Of a stretch of DNA of 64,000 nucleotides, positions 28,600-35,805 are shown piece after piece. A program made the position numbers and the translations under genes. Below the pieces are notes generated by a model. The model was not told the DNA's origin. It ran no database searches and was given only the letters and a program-made list of their open reading frames with translations. The DNA is from Arthrobacter jinronghuae. GTDB taxonomy: Bacteria > Actinomycetota > Actinomycetes > Actinomycetales > Micrococcaceae. The stretch spans positions 1,984,001 to 2,048,000 of the forward strand of contig NZ_CP104263.1 in the NCBI RefSeq assembly GCF_025244825.1, read 5' to 3'. Within the stretch, counting starts at the first letter, position 1, and each line of letters opens with the position of its first letter.

Positions 28600-29157
28600 A
28601 TGACCGAGCAGCAGCCGTACAGCGTCCTGGGACGGTATCCGGATTTCGAGTTGCGCCATTACCCCGCCCACCTCGTGGCCCAGGTCACCGTGAACGCAGG
28701 GTTCCAGGGGGCCGGCAATGCCGGCTTCCGGCACCTCTACGCGTATATCAGCGGGAGGAACACCTTTCTGTCTCCGCTGGAACCGTCGCCCGGAACCGAC
28801 GGCATGCCCCTGGCGATGACGGCTCCGGTCCTGCTGGAACCAAGCCCGCTTCCGGGTGCTTTCTGCGTGGCCTTCGTCCTGCCCGCGGAGCTGACCGCGG
28901 CGTCCGCCCCGGTGCCTGAGGACCCGGCCGTCAGCATTGTTCCGGTGCCGGGCCAGACGGCTGCCGCTGCGGCGTTTTCCGGCCGCTGGAGCGAAGCCAA
29001 CTATCAGGGCCATCTCCACGTCCTCCTGGCGGCTGTGTCTGCCGAAGGGTTCACCCCGCTGGGCCGTCCGCGGTTCGCACGGTTCGACCCGCCGTTCCGG
29101 CCCTGGTTCCTGCGCCGCAACGAAGTGGTTCAGGACGTGGAGGGGCCGGGGGATTGA
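28600..29157 (+). CDS. SOUL family heme-binding-like protein
   Basis: This is a 185-residue protein of the SOUL/HBP family, whose members bind heme or tetrapyrroles in eukaryotes; bacterial roles are unclear. The family pattern is visible in YPDFELRHYPAHLVAQV near the N-terminus, GFRHLYAYISGRN, and the MTAPV core. No signal peptide. ATG 28600 is preferred; a GTG nine bases upstream is possible, and TAACGT sits at 28585-28590. The C-terminus overlaps the 3' end of the GNAT remnant on the other strand. Confidence 0.82.
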   Translation: MTEQQPYSVLGRYPDFELRHYPAHLVAQVTVNAGFQGAGNAGFRHLYAYISGRNTFLSPLEPSPGTDGMPLAMTAPVLLEPSPLPGAFCVAFVLPAELTAASAPVPEDPAVSIVPVPGQTAAAAAFSGRWSEANYQGHLHVLLAAVSAEGFTPLGRPRFARFDPPFRPWFLRRNEVVQDVEGPGD

Positions 29158-29186
29158 AGCGGCAGCGCACTGATCTTCGGAACCGG

Positions 29187-29303
29187 ATCAGATGTTAGCC
29201 GCGCATGGGTTTCCACGTCGAAGCGTTCCCGGCCGTAGCGCAGCTTGGACCGTTCGATGCCCTCCGGCCGGAACCCGGCGTTCAGTGCCAGCGTCCGCCT
29301 GCT
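29187..29303 (-). pseudogene. Remnant of a GNAT acetyltransferase (C-terminal fragment)
   Basis: On the minus strand about 39 residues match the C-terminal end typical of RimJ/RimL-type GNAT acetyltransferases: ALNAGFRPEGIERSKLRYG followed by FDVETHARLTSD. No N-terminal or acetyl-CoA-binding part is found in any frame upstream, because the cytidine-deaminase gene begins to end 40 bases away. The stretch is therefore best read as a decayed gene end left by a deletion. The similarity is judged by eye. Confidence 0.55.
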
Positions 29304-29342
29304 TCCAGGGACGCAGCAGGGGAGAGGCACGCATCCGATTCA

Positions 29343-29777
29343 TTACGCCGCTGGCGGGACGAATCCCAGCGGCAGCAGGTCGCCCGCGGGAATACTGACC
29401 GGGCCGTCCGGCGTCGGCAGGATCACGCGGATCCCGGGGTAGTAGTCGGCAAGGACCTGCCGGTCCCGTCCGCACGGGCTTTGGACGCCGCGGCCGTGGT
29501 TGCCGACGGCGACGATGCAGGTGGGATCGGCAGCTCCTGCCGCCCGTGCAGCGCCCAGGGCAACGAGTTCGGCGCAGGGACCGCCTGTGAAGTGGTACAG
29601 GTTCACGCCCGCGTGCATTCCGCCGTCGGCCGTCCTGACCGCCGCGCCCATGGTGTGGATTCCGTCTTCGTCGGGGCCGGCGTCCGTGGCAGCGTCAATG
29701 GTGCGCCGGGCCAGGTCCACGAGCGCCCTGTCCGCCGGGGTGAGTGCAACGGCGGATGGAGGAAGGGAGGTAGGCAT
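29343..29777 (-). CDS. Cytidine deaminase-like protein with Asp in the zinc motif
   Basis: This is a 144-residue protein of the cytidine/blasticidin deaminase fold. The first motif is GPCAE (zinc ligand Cys68 and proton shuttle Glu70). The second, normally PCxxC, reads SPCGRDRQVL, so the third ligand is Asp105 in place of Cys. Zinc binding by Asp is possible, or activity may be altered. Enzymes of this type deaminate free cytidine, deoxycytidine or blasticidin S. It follows DUF4193 on the same strand but behind a terminator. Confidence 0.8.
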   Translation of the reverse strand: MPTSLPPSAVALTPADRALVDLARRTIDAATDAGPDEDGIHTMGAAVRTADGGMHAGVNLYHFTGGPCAELVALGAARAAGAADPTCIVAVGNHGRGVQSPCGRDRQVLADYYPGIRVILPTPDGPVSIPAGDLLPLGFVPPAA

Positions 29778-29805
29778 GCGGAGAGTCTACGGTGCGGACC
29801 CTGCG

Positions 29806-29850
29806 TTAAAGACAAACAGCCGGGTCCGCCGTCTGGCGGAACCCGGCTGT
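29806..29850 (-). terminator. Terminator after the DUF4193 gene
   Basis: A 15-base-pair stem with one bulged base (ACAGCCGGGT and CCGCC with their complements, plus bases 29816-29850) has a four-base loop. On the minus strand it runs into TTTGTCTTT. It lies 17 bases beyond the DUF4193 stop. Confidence 0.78.
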
Positions 29851-29866
29851 GCGGCTCGGGGAGAGA

Positions 29867-30169
29867 CTAGCCCTCGCAGTCCAGGCAGTAGGCCTCGCCG
29901 TTCTTTTCGCGTGCGATCTGCGAACGGTGGCGTACGAGGAAGCAGGACATGCAGGTGAACTCGTCTGCCTGCGGGGGAACCACCTTGATGAGCAGTTCCT
30001 CGCCGGAAAGATCCGCACCCGGAAGGTCAAAACCGTCGATGGCGTCTGACTCTTCGACATCGATGACTGCTGTCATCGCTCCGCCACGCTGCTGAGCTTT
30101 CAGACCCTCGAGGGAGTCTGTGTGCTGGTCTTCTTCCTTGACGCGCGGGGCATCGTAATCGGTAGCCAT
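29867..30169 (-). CDS. DUF4193 family protein with treble-clef zinc motif
   Basis: This small acidic actinobacterial protein of 100 residues is of unknown function. It starts MATDYDAPRVKEED and ends in a likely zinc ribbon with CMSC near residue 75 and CLDC near the C-terminus. Longer in-frame starts exist, but the family length and the ribosome binding site AGGAGA (30183-30188) support the ATG at 30169. A candidate promoter lies at 30215-30244 on the same strand. Confidence 0.88.
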   Translation of the reverse strand: MATDYDAPRVKEEDQHTDSLEGLKAQQRGGAMTAVIDVEESDAIDGFDLPGADLSGEELLIKVVPPQADEFTCMSCFLVRHRSQIAREKNGEAYCLDCEG

Positions 30170-30214
30170 TTTCTTGTGCTTATCTCCTGATTGTGGGGGG
30201 GGTGAAGCGTAGAT

Positions 30215-30244
30215 CATATAGGGCAACGAAAGTCGCTGCACCAA
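30215..30244 (-). promoter_or_regulatory. Candidate promoter of the DUF4193 gene
   Basis: On the minus strand TTGGTG (plus 30239-30244) is followed after 18 bases by TATATG (plus 30215-30220). The start would lie about 35-40 bases before the DUF4193 ATG. Confidence 0.5.
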
Positions 30245-30394
30245 ACCGTACAGGCGTGGCGGACCACGGATGACGAAATACGGCAGGAAAGTGATCAACG
30301 TCCCGTCGGAAGTTTGTATTCCCGCTTTCGCACCGGTAACGGCCCGGGCCGGGTCCGGCGGCGGGGCAGGGGGCGCGGCCGGGGCCGGGGCCGG

Positions 30395-30874
30395 TTATGT
30401 CAACCCGGAGGTCCCGGCCGACCCAGCCGGCGGAGGCATTATGTCAACCCGCCGAGGTGCTCTGTGCGCGGGTGGCGGAGGCGAAAAACTGTCCGACCAG
30501 GTCCGGCGGTTTGCCGGGCAGGGCAGGAGCCGGCGGGCGGTTATGTAAAGCCGCGCAGACAGCCCCCGGCAGGTTACCGGGGGACGTTATGTCAACTGAT
30601 CGCAAAGAGGTGGATCCGTTACCGGGAGGCCGGAAACCGTGCGACCAGGTCGGCCGTTTTGGGGCCTCAGCCGAGGCGGCCTTCTTCGGCGCAGAACAGC
30701 GTCCCGGAACCGGAGCCTGTGCAGAAAAGGCCGGGGATGGCAAAATCCGGAAAAAAGCGCCAAAAACGGGGGATTAGCGGGTAATCGGGGCCGGATGGAA
30801 GGTTCGGGAATATCTGTGGTTTCCGCCACTTCCAGCACCCCGGTTATAACGCCGATAATCCACATTATGTCAAC
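30395..30874. repeat. Dispersed TTATGTCAAC decamers
   Basis: Exact copies of TTATGTCAAC are at 30395-30404, 30439-30448, 30587-30596 and 30865-30874, with a variant TTATGTAAAG at 30541-30550. On the minus strand each exact copy reads GTTGACATAA and contains a perfect -35 hexamer TTGACA. The sequences between copies also share about 25 bases (GACCAGGTC-centred, near 30495 and 30640). Confidence 0.7.
30844..30873 (-). promoter_or_regulatory. Minus-strand promoter candidate without an obvious gene
   Basis: The rightmost decamer supplies TTGACA (plus 30868-30873); 18 bases downstream on the minus strand is TTATAA (plus 30844-30849). This is a good sigma-A-type promoter pointing left into the repeat region, with the nearest gene (DUF4193) about 670 bases away. 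Confidence 0.45.
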
Positions 30875-30913
30875 TAGCGTTTAGAAGGGGGTCCCCCGGG
30901 ACGTCTGCTGCGC

Positions 30914-31113
30914 CCGGTCCGGGCACAGGGTCCCAGGCCCTGTGACGTATGGGCGCCGATGTGACCCCACTAGTCACAGCTGCACCATTTGGTGGGAGGC
31001 TGTGCACGGCGATGGTCCGGTCCGGTCACAGGGTCCCAGGCCCTGTGACGTATGGGCAACAATGTGACCCCACCAGTCGCATCGGCACCATTTGGTGGGA
31101 GGCTGTGCACGGC
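30914..31113. repeat. Two direct copies of a 97-base repeat with internal hairpins
   Basis: Copies at 30914-31010 and 31017-31113 (period 103 bases) differ at only about eight positions. Each contains two inverted repeats: CACAGGG/CCCTGTG with a seven-base loop and CACCA/TGGTG with a two-base loop. The repeat ends GGCTGTGCACGGC. Because the period is not a multiple of three, the two copies would be read in different frames, which argues against coding. Confidence 0.85.
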
Positions 31114-31190
31114 AACGCACGGCAACAGTCCCTACGGCTCCACATCCCGGGATTGGCGGCAGCACTGGAGAGGGCTACAGGCCCACTCCC

Positions 31191-32027
31191 CTAGGCGCGG
31201 TGCGCGGTAACCAGCAGATACTCCCAGTCCATGGCCGTGCCGCCGGTGCCGGCGCTGAATCGGCGAACCAGAGCCATCAGTTCCTCGTCCAGTGCTGCGG
31301 CCCGGTCGGGGCTGCCCGCAATCGACTTGTACACCGCAATGGTGGGCCCGTAGTTCGCCTTGAAGAAAGCGAGAAACTCCTCCGGCGTCGCAAACCGGTC
31401 AACGCGCACCGTCCGGCGCTCAGCCCGGAACTCCCGCACCCGGCCGGCCAGCAGCGACTGCACATGCTCCACACTCCCCCAGAGCGGCGGCGGCTGTGCC
31501 CCGGGAGGCGGCGGCGGGGCGTACGGCTTCATGGTGGCGAACATCCGTCCGATGAATCCTTCGGGCGTCCAGTTGATCAGGCCGATGCGACCGCCGGGCC
31601 GGCAGACCCGCACCAGTTCGGCTGCCGTCTGCCGGTGATGCGGGGCAAACATCACACCCACGCAGGAGATCACCGTGTCAAAGGACCCGTCCGCGAATGG
31701 CAGAGCCTCGGCGTCGGCCACGACCCAGCTGAGGTGCGCCCCGCGTGCTTCGGCCAGACGCTTGCCGGACTCCAGGAGTTCCGGGGTCAGATCCGAGGCG
31801 GTCACGTCGGCCCCGGTCTCAGCGGCGGGAATGGCCGCGTTTCCCGTACCGGCCGCGACATCCAGCACTTCGTCTCGATCAGTAATGTTGCAGGCCTGCA
31901 CCAGCACGGGACCCAGACCGGAAATGATTTCGGTGGCCACAGCGGTATAGTTCCCGAGCGCCCATACCGCCCGGAGTTTTGCTTTGAGTTCCCGATCGGC
32001 TTCGACACCGCTTTGGGTTTCCGTCAT
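31191..32027 (-). CDS. Class I SAM-dependent methyltransferase
   Basis: This is a 278-residue methyltransferase of the UbiE/type-11 kind. Motif I is VLDVAAGTGNAA, followed by VTASDLTPELL, then VVADAEALPFADGSFDTV and the PGGRIGLINWTPEGF strand. A proline-rich loop (six consecutive Pro) lies near residue 180. The substrate is unknown; the sequence resembles small-molecule or quinone-type methyltransferases. The ATG at 32027 is preferred over an upstream in-frame start that would run through the promoter region shared with the divergent regulator. Confidence 0.85.
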   Translation of the reverse strand: MTETQSGVEADRELKAKLRAVWALGNYTAVATEIISGLGPVLVQACNITDRDEVLDVAAGTGNAAIPAAETGADVTASDLTPELLESGKRLAEARGAHLSWVVADAEALPFADGSFDTVISCVGVMFAPHHRQTAAELVRVCRPGGRIGLINWTPEGFIGRMFATMKPYAPPPPPGAQPPPLWGSVEHVQSLLAGRVREFRAERRTVRVDRFATPEEFLAFFKANYGPTIAVYKSIAGSPDRAAALDEELMALVRRFSAGTGGTAMDWEYLLVTAHRA

Positions 32028-32261
32028 GGTCCTCACGTCCTTGCAATGGCGGGACGGAAGACCGCCCCCTGGACTGGCTCTCGGTGGGGCAGCCGCACGC
32101 TGTTCCCGGCCATGCTCCACACTGTAGGACTGTGCCCGCCCGGACGAAAGACCCGCCCGCTTCAGGTTGCGGGCAACGCCAGTTGCCGCCCTCCGCTCTG
32201 GGCAGAACTGCCGCTGGCCCGGACCCATGGCCCCGGGCCGCAGTGCGTTTTACCATCAAGG

Positions 32262-32591
32262 ATGAGCGAGATTCTTCCTTTCAACGGCCCGTCCGAAACC
32301 GCCTCCGACCCTTTGTGGCGCCAGGTGCTCGGAGAACTCCTGCGCCGGCTGCGGCACGAACGCGGCTGGACCCTCGGCGGGCTCGCTGCCCGGTCGGGGA
32401 TTTCGCCGCAGTACCTCTCGGAAATTGAACGCGGGCTCAAGGAACCGTCCAGTGAGATGGTGGCCGCCGTCGCCGGGGCACTGGGCCTCACCCTGCTGGA
32501 CCTGACCCTCGGGGTGGCCGAGTCCCTGATCACCGCAGGCGACGCCGCCCCCGTCACGGCTCCGCAAAACGCCTTCCGTCTCGCGGCCTAA
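32262..32591 (+). CDS. XRE-family regulator, PopR/ClgR-like
   Basis: This is a 109-residue DNA-binding protein with an XRE helix-turn-helix at about 25-80 (RGWTLGGLAARSGISPQYLSEIERG, in two parts: recognition helix SPQYLSEIERG then KEPSSEMV). That signature is shared by ClgR and PopR, activators of clp genes in actinobacteria. The C-terminus is FRLAA; in Streptomyces PopR the terminal Ala-Ala is a Clp degradation signal. It converges with a two-gene clpP operon. TACCAT at 32251-32256, five bases before the ATG, suggests leaderless expression. The function is inferred from motif and context. Confidence 0.8.
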   Translation: MSEILPFNGPSETASDPLWRQVLGELLRRLRHERGWTLGGLAARSGISPQYLSEIERGLKEPSSEMVAAVAGALGLTLLDLTLGVAESLITAGDAAPVTAPQNAFRLAA

Positions 32592-32634
32592 AACAGGCAC
32601 AGGGACAGGTACAGGGACATAGCCCAAGGACCCG
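32592..32634. repeat. Short tandem repeat between convergent genes
   Basis: The 43 bases between the regulator and the clpP operon hold two head-to-tail copies of ACAGG(C/T)ACAGGG (32593-32618). No hairpin with a U tract is seen, so no terminator is assigned. Confidence 0.5.
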
Positions 32635-33222
32635 TCACCCCTGCTGGATTACGTGGTCCACCAGGCCGTATTCGCGGGCCGCTTCGGCAGTGAACAACCG
32701 GTCCCGGTCGGTATCCGTCCGGAGCGTCTGCAGGCTCTGGCCGGTGTGGCGGGCGAGGACTTCCTCCATGTCGGAGCGCACCCGCACCAGCTCGTCCGCC
32801 TGCAGGATCAGGTCGGGAATGGTGCCTCGACCTGACGCTGCGGGCTGGTGCAGGATGATCCGCGCATGCGGCAGCGCGGCGCGTTTGCCTTCGGCGCCGG
32901 CGGCCAGGAGGACGGCCCCCACAGCCACGGCCTGGCCCACGCACGTGGTGGCAACGGACGGGCGGATGAAGCGGATGGTGTCGTAGATGGCCAGCATGGC
33001 GCTGGGATCTCCGCCCTCGCAGTTGATGTAGAGCTCGACGTCGGCTTCCGGGTTGTCCGACTGCAGGAAAAGCAGCTGGGCTATCAGCGCATTGGCGACG
33101 CCGGCGTCAATGGCCGTGCCGACGTAGACAATCCGCTCCGTGAGCAGGTGGGAGTAAATGTCCATGATCCGTTCGCCGCGGGGATGCTGGGCGACGACGT
33201 TGGGGATGGTGTACGTGCTCAT
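32635..33222 (-). CDS. clpP: ClpP-like subunit lacking the catalytic serine
   Basis: This is a 195-residue protein of the ClpP peptidase family. The handle helix, the oxyanion region CEGGDPSAM and the whole fold are kept. In the nucleophile motif, which normally reads GQAASMG, this protein has GQAVAVG, so the catalytic Ser is Ala100 (codon GCT). His125 (RIILHQP) and Asp174 (DRDRLF) of the triad are intact. It should assemble but not cleave, as ClpR subunits do in cyanobacteria. Its ATG overlaps the stop of the active clpP upstream (ATGA), so the two are made together. Confidence 0.88.
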   Translation of the reverse strand: MSTYTIPNVVAQHPRGERIMDIYSHLLTERIVYVGTAIDAGVANALIAQLLFLQSDNPEADVELYINCEGGDPSAMLAIYDTIRFIRPSVATTCVGQAVAVGAVLLAAGAEGKRAALPHARIILHQPAASGRGTIPDLILQADELVRVRSDMEEVLARHTGQSLQTLRTDTDRDRLFTAEAAREYGLVDHVIQQG

Positions 33223-33848
33223 CGGACTCCCTCCCGGACCAGGCTCCGGAACCCGGCCGTCACCCGGCCCGCCGGCCTGAACTCCGCCAGGGACCCGGCG
33301 ATGGCGTCAATAAAGCCGTAGTCGAGGGCTTCCTCTGCGGTATACCAGTGGTCACGCAGGGAATCGGCAAAGATCCGCTCGACGGGCTGGCCGGTGTCCT
33401 CCGCGATCAGGCGCAGCACGGTGTCCCGCGTGTAGCGCAGATCGTCCGCCTGGAGCTCGACGTCGGCCGCAGTACCGGCGAGTCCCGCCGACCCCTGATG
33501 CATCAGCACGCGGGAGTGTCGCAGCGCCCGGCGCTTGCCGCGTGTGCCGGCCGACAGCAGGAACTGCCCGGCGCTGCAGGCTATTCCGAAAGCGAGCGTG
33601 GATACGTCGTTGGGGATTGCCCGCATGACGTCGCGGATCGCCAGCATTGCGGGGACGGATCCACCAGGGGAATGGATCCAGAGTGCTATGTCGGATTTCG
33701 GGTCCTCAGCCGCCAGGGCAATCAGCTGCGTGGCCAGCAGGGTTCCATTGTCGTCATCCAGCGGCCCGTCCAAGACGAGGACTCGGCGCTCGAAAAACTC
33801 TTGGCGGATTCTTTCGGTAAACAGCGGAGCTTTTTCGGTTTCATTCAT
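33219..33848 (-). CDS. clpP: ATP-dependent Clp protease proteolytic subunit ClpP
   Basis: This is a 209-residue ClpP with a complete triad: Ser92 in FGIACSAG, His117 in RVLMHQGS, Asp166 in LRDHWYT. The oxyanion motif HSPGGSVPAM is present. It is the promoter-proximal gene of a two-subunit operon whose second product lacks the serine. By position and neighbouring regulator this corresponds to the clpP3-clpP4 pair of Streptomyces, distinct from the housekeeping clpP1-clpP2. It probably forms mixed tetradecamers with its partner. Confidence 0.92.
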   Translation of the reverse strand: MNETEKAPLFTERIRQEFFERRVLVLDGPLDDDNGTLLATQLIALAAEDPKSDIALWIHSPGGSVPAMLAIRDVMRAIPNDVSTLAFGIACSAGQFLLSAGTRGKRRALRHSRVLMHQGSAGLAGTAADVELQADDLRYTRDTVLRLIAEDTGQPVERIFADSLRDHWYTAEEALDYGFIDAIAGSLAEFRPAGRVTAGFRSLVREGVR

Positions 33849-33905
33849 GCCCCCACGCTGCGCCTGCCCGGACGGCAGGAGAAGGGGTATCTGCCCTCGG
33901 CGGAT

Positions 33906-33918
33906 CTGCTGTCAGCAG
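33906..33918. promoter_or_regulatory. Palindrome upstream of the clpP pair
   Basis: CTGCTG-T-CAGCAG is a perfect 13-base palindrome 58 bases upstream of the clpP operon start codon and about 40 bases from the ECF42-type promoter that faces the other way. It could be an operator for the PopR-like regulator, but no known PopR or ClgR site is recognisable, so the call is tentative. Confidence 0.3.
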
Positions 33919-33958
33919 TGCCTGCTGCGGCCCCGGAGAGAGAAAAGATTTTCCGGGC

Positions 33959-33988
33959 TGTCGATATCCATCCTGCCCGTTCGACGTC
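33959..33988 (+). promoter_or_regulatory. ECF42-type promoter of the DGPF-sigma factor operon
   Basis: TGTCGA (33959-33964) is followed after 17 bases by CGAC (33982-33985) and CGTC (33986-33989). This matches the reported ECF42 promoter pattern TGTCGA plus CGA/TC. It lies about 50 bases before the DGPF gene, implying autoregulation by the sigma factor encoded second. Confidence 0.65.
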
Positions 33989-34040
33989 ATAGTAGGAGGC
34001 GCATCAGCACCTTCTACGAACAAGCAGCAGGGAGAGTGCC

Positions 34041-34484
34041 ATGAAGTACATGTTCATCATGCGGGCCACGGACGAGGCCGTGCAGGCATCCAAGGACATC
34101 CCGTTTGAGCAGATCATCAACCAGATGGGCGCCTACAACGAGTCGATGATCAATGCCGGAGTGATGATCGGCGGCGAAGGCCTGGCAGACGTCTCCGAGG
34201 GCAGCGGGCTGGTGGTCGACTTCGCCGAGGACCCGCCATTGGTCACCGACGGCCCCTACGGTGAAACCCACGAGCTCTTCAACGGGTTCTGGATTGTGCA
34301 GGTGGGGTCCCGCGAGGAGGCGGCAGAGTGGGCCAGCCGTGCACCGCTCGGCCCAGGGTCCAAACTCGAGGTCCGCCGCGTGAACGAAGCTTCCGATTTC
34401 GCCGATTTTGCGGACAACGAATACATCCGGAAGGAAGAACTGTGGCGTCAGGAAGAGGAGAGCCTGAAGGCGGAGAACAAGTAG
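34041..34484 (+). CDS. YciI/DGPF-domain protein, partner of ECF42 sigma factor
   Basis: This is a 147-residue protein of the YCII-related DGPF family. The ferredoxin-like fold begins MKYMFIMRATDEAV, and the DGPF-type motif is VTDGPYGETHE, followed by GFWIVQV. A longer than usual acidic C-terminal helix follows (about 120-147). DGPF proteins are regularly encoded with ECF42 sigma factors, usually as their regulon members; their biochemical role is unknown. GGGAGAGTG precedes the ATG. The sigma factor GTG is two bases beyond its stop. Confidence 0.9.
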   Translation: MKYMFIMRATDEAVQASKDIPFEQIINQMGAYNESMINAGVMIGGEGLADVSEGSGLVVDFAEDPPLVTDGPYGETHELFNGFWIVQVGSREEAAEWASRAPLGPGSKLEVRRVNEASDFADFADNEYIRKEELWRQEEESLKAENK

Positions 34485-34486
34485 CC

Positions 34487-35734
34487 GTGGATTCCGCGGC
34501 AGCGGTCCGGGGACGCCTCGACGCGCTGTGGCGTATCGAAGGCGCCCGGATTGTGGCCGCCCTCGCCCGGGTGACCGGCGACGTCGGACTGGCCGAGGAT
34601 GCTGCGCAGGACGCCGTCGCCGAAGCCCTGGTGTCATGGAGCGGAACGGGTATTCCCCGTAATCCCGGTGCCTGGATCAGCGCGGTGGCCAAACGCCGGG
34701 CGATCGACAGGTGGCGGCGCGCCGAGCGGCTTCAGGACCGCTACGAGATGCTGGCACGCCGGGCGCAGGATGAGGCAGCCCCGGAATGGGACCCGCTGCC
34801 CGACGATGTGCTTCGGCTCCTCTTCACCGCCTGCCATCCGGTGCTCTCCACGGAGGCCCAGATTGCGTTGACCCTGCGGGTGGTCGGTTCGCTGAGCACC
34901 GCCGAGATCGCCCGGCTGTTCCTGGTCCCGGCTGCCACTGTGCAGCAGCGCATTGTCCGGGCTCGGAAAACACTGGCGGCGGCGCGGGTCCCCTTTGAAC
35001 CGCCCGAGCCCAATGAGTGGACGCCGCGGCTGCGCGGTGTCCTGCATGTCATCTACCTGATGTTCACCGAGGGGTATGCGGCCACCACAGGGGAGAACTG
35101 GACCCGGCCGGAACTGGCGAACGAGGCGCTGCGGATCGGCCGGATCCTCACCGGGCTGGTCCCCCGGGTACCGGAAGCGCACGCGCTGGTGGCCCTGATG
35201 GAGTTCTCCGCTTCCCGCTTCGCCGCCCGCAGCGGGCCCGGCGGCGCGCCCGTCCTGCTGGCGGACCAGGACCGTACCCGCTGGGACCGGGTGCAGATCC
35301 AACGCGGCGTCGCGGGTCTTGCCCGTGCCGACGAACTGTCCAGGGAACTCGGCCGCCCACGGGGCAGCTATGCCCTGCAGGCAGCCATTGCGCAGTGCCA
35401 CGCCACGGCCGCACGTGCCGAGCTCACGGACTGGCCCCGGATCGTCCTGCTCTACGAAACACTGGGGCGGCTCTCCCCCGGACCGGTGGTCGACCTCAAC
35501 CGGGCGGTGGCAGTGTCCATGGCCACCGGGCCGGAAGCCGCCCTGGCCATCGTGGACCGGCTGGCGGCCGAAGGAGCCCTGCACGGATCCCACCTGTTGC
35601 CGAGTGTGCGGGCCGAGCTGCTGGCACGGCTCGGCCGGACAGAGGAGGCACGGGCCGAGTTTTCCGTTGCCGCAGGGCTGGCCGGGAACCGCCGCGAACG
35701 GGAGGTGCTCGAACGCCGGGCCGCCGCTCCCTGA
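34487..35734 (+). CDS. ECF42-group RNA polymerase sigma factor with C-terminal TPR-like domain
   Basis: This is a 415-residue ECF sigma factor. Region 2 spans about 10-75 ([20 protein letters not shown]). Region 4 covers about 115-165 ([19 protein letters not shown]). A C-terminal extension of about 230 residues carries the ECF42 signatures [29 protein letters not shown] and [15 protein letters not shown]42 members lack an anti-sigma factor; the extension is thought to control activity. GTG at 34487 fits the two-base spacing from the DGPF gene. Together with the promoter at 33959 this is a self-contained module. Confidence 0.92.
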   Translation: MDSAAAVRGRLDALWRIEGARIVAALARVTGDVGLAEDAAQDAVAEALVSWSGTGIPRNPGAWISAVAKRRAIDRWRRAERLQDRYEMLARRAQDEAAPEWDPLPDDVLRLLFTACHPVLSTEAQIALTLRVVGSLSTAEIARLFLVPAATVQQRIVRARKTLAAARVPFEPPEPNEWTPRLRGVLHVIYLMFTEGYAATTGENWTRPELANEALRIGRILTGLVPRVPEAHALVALMEFSASRFAARSGPGGAPVLLADQDRTRWDRVQIQRGVAGLARADELSRELGRPRGSYALQAAIAQCHATAARAELTDWPRIVLLYETLGRLSPGPVVDLNRAVAVSMATGPEAALAIVDRLAAEGALHGSHLLPSVRAELLARLGRTEEARAEFSVAAGLAGNRREREVLERRAAAP

Positions 35735-35805
35735 GACGTCAGGTGCACCACACGCGTTGGTAGAGTCCAGACAACGTAGAAACACCTCCCACCCGAAGGA
35801 CCGCC

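Larger units (their letters stand above)
30170..31190. other. About 1 kb without genes, rich in repeats
   Basis: Between DUF4193 and the methyltransferase there is no believable coding region; short open frames here are interrupted or made of repeat sequence. The stretch holds the DUF4193 promoter (30215-30244), five copies of a TTATGTCAAC-type decamer (30395-30874), a further minus-strand promoter candidate (30844-30873), and two copies of a 97-base direct repeat (30914-31113). The composition is G+C-rich, with low-complexity GGCCGGGG runs near 30355-30395. Confidence 0.7.

Noticed and set aside
30852..30866. A DnaA-box-like sequence (TAATCCACA)
   Set aside because: It is a single copy with a mismatch, there is no AT-rich unwinding region, and dnaA/dnaN are not nearby.
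30949..31194. An 81-codon open frame in the repeat region
   Set aside because: It is built from the 97-base repeats, whose 103-base period shifts the frame between copies. No ribosome binding site and no similarity are seen.
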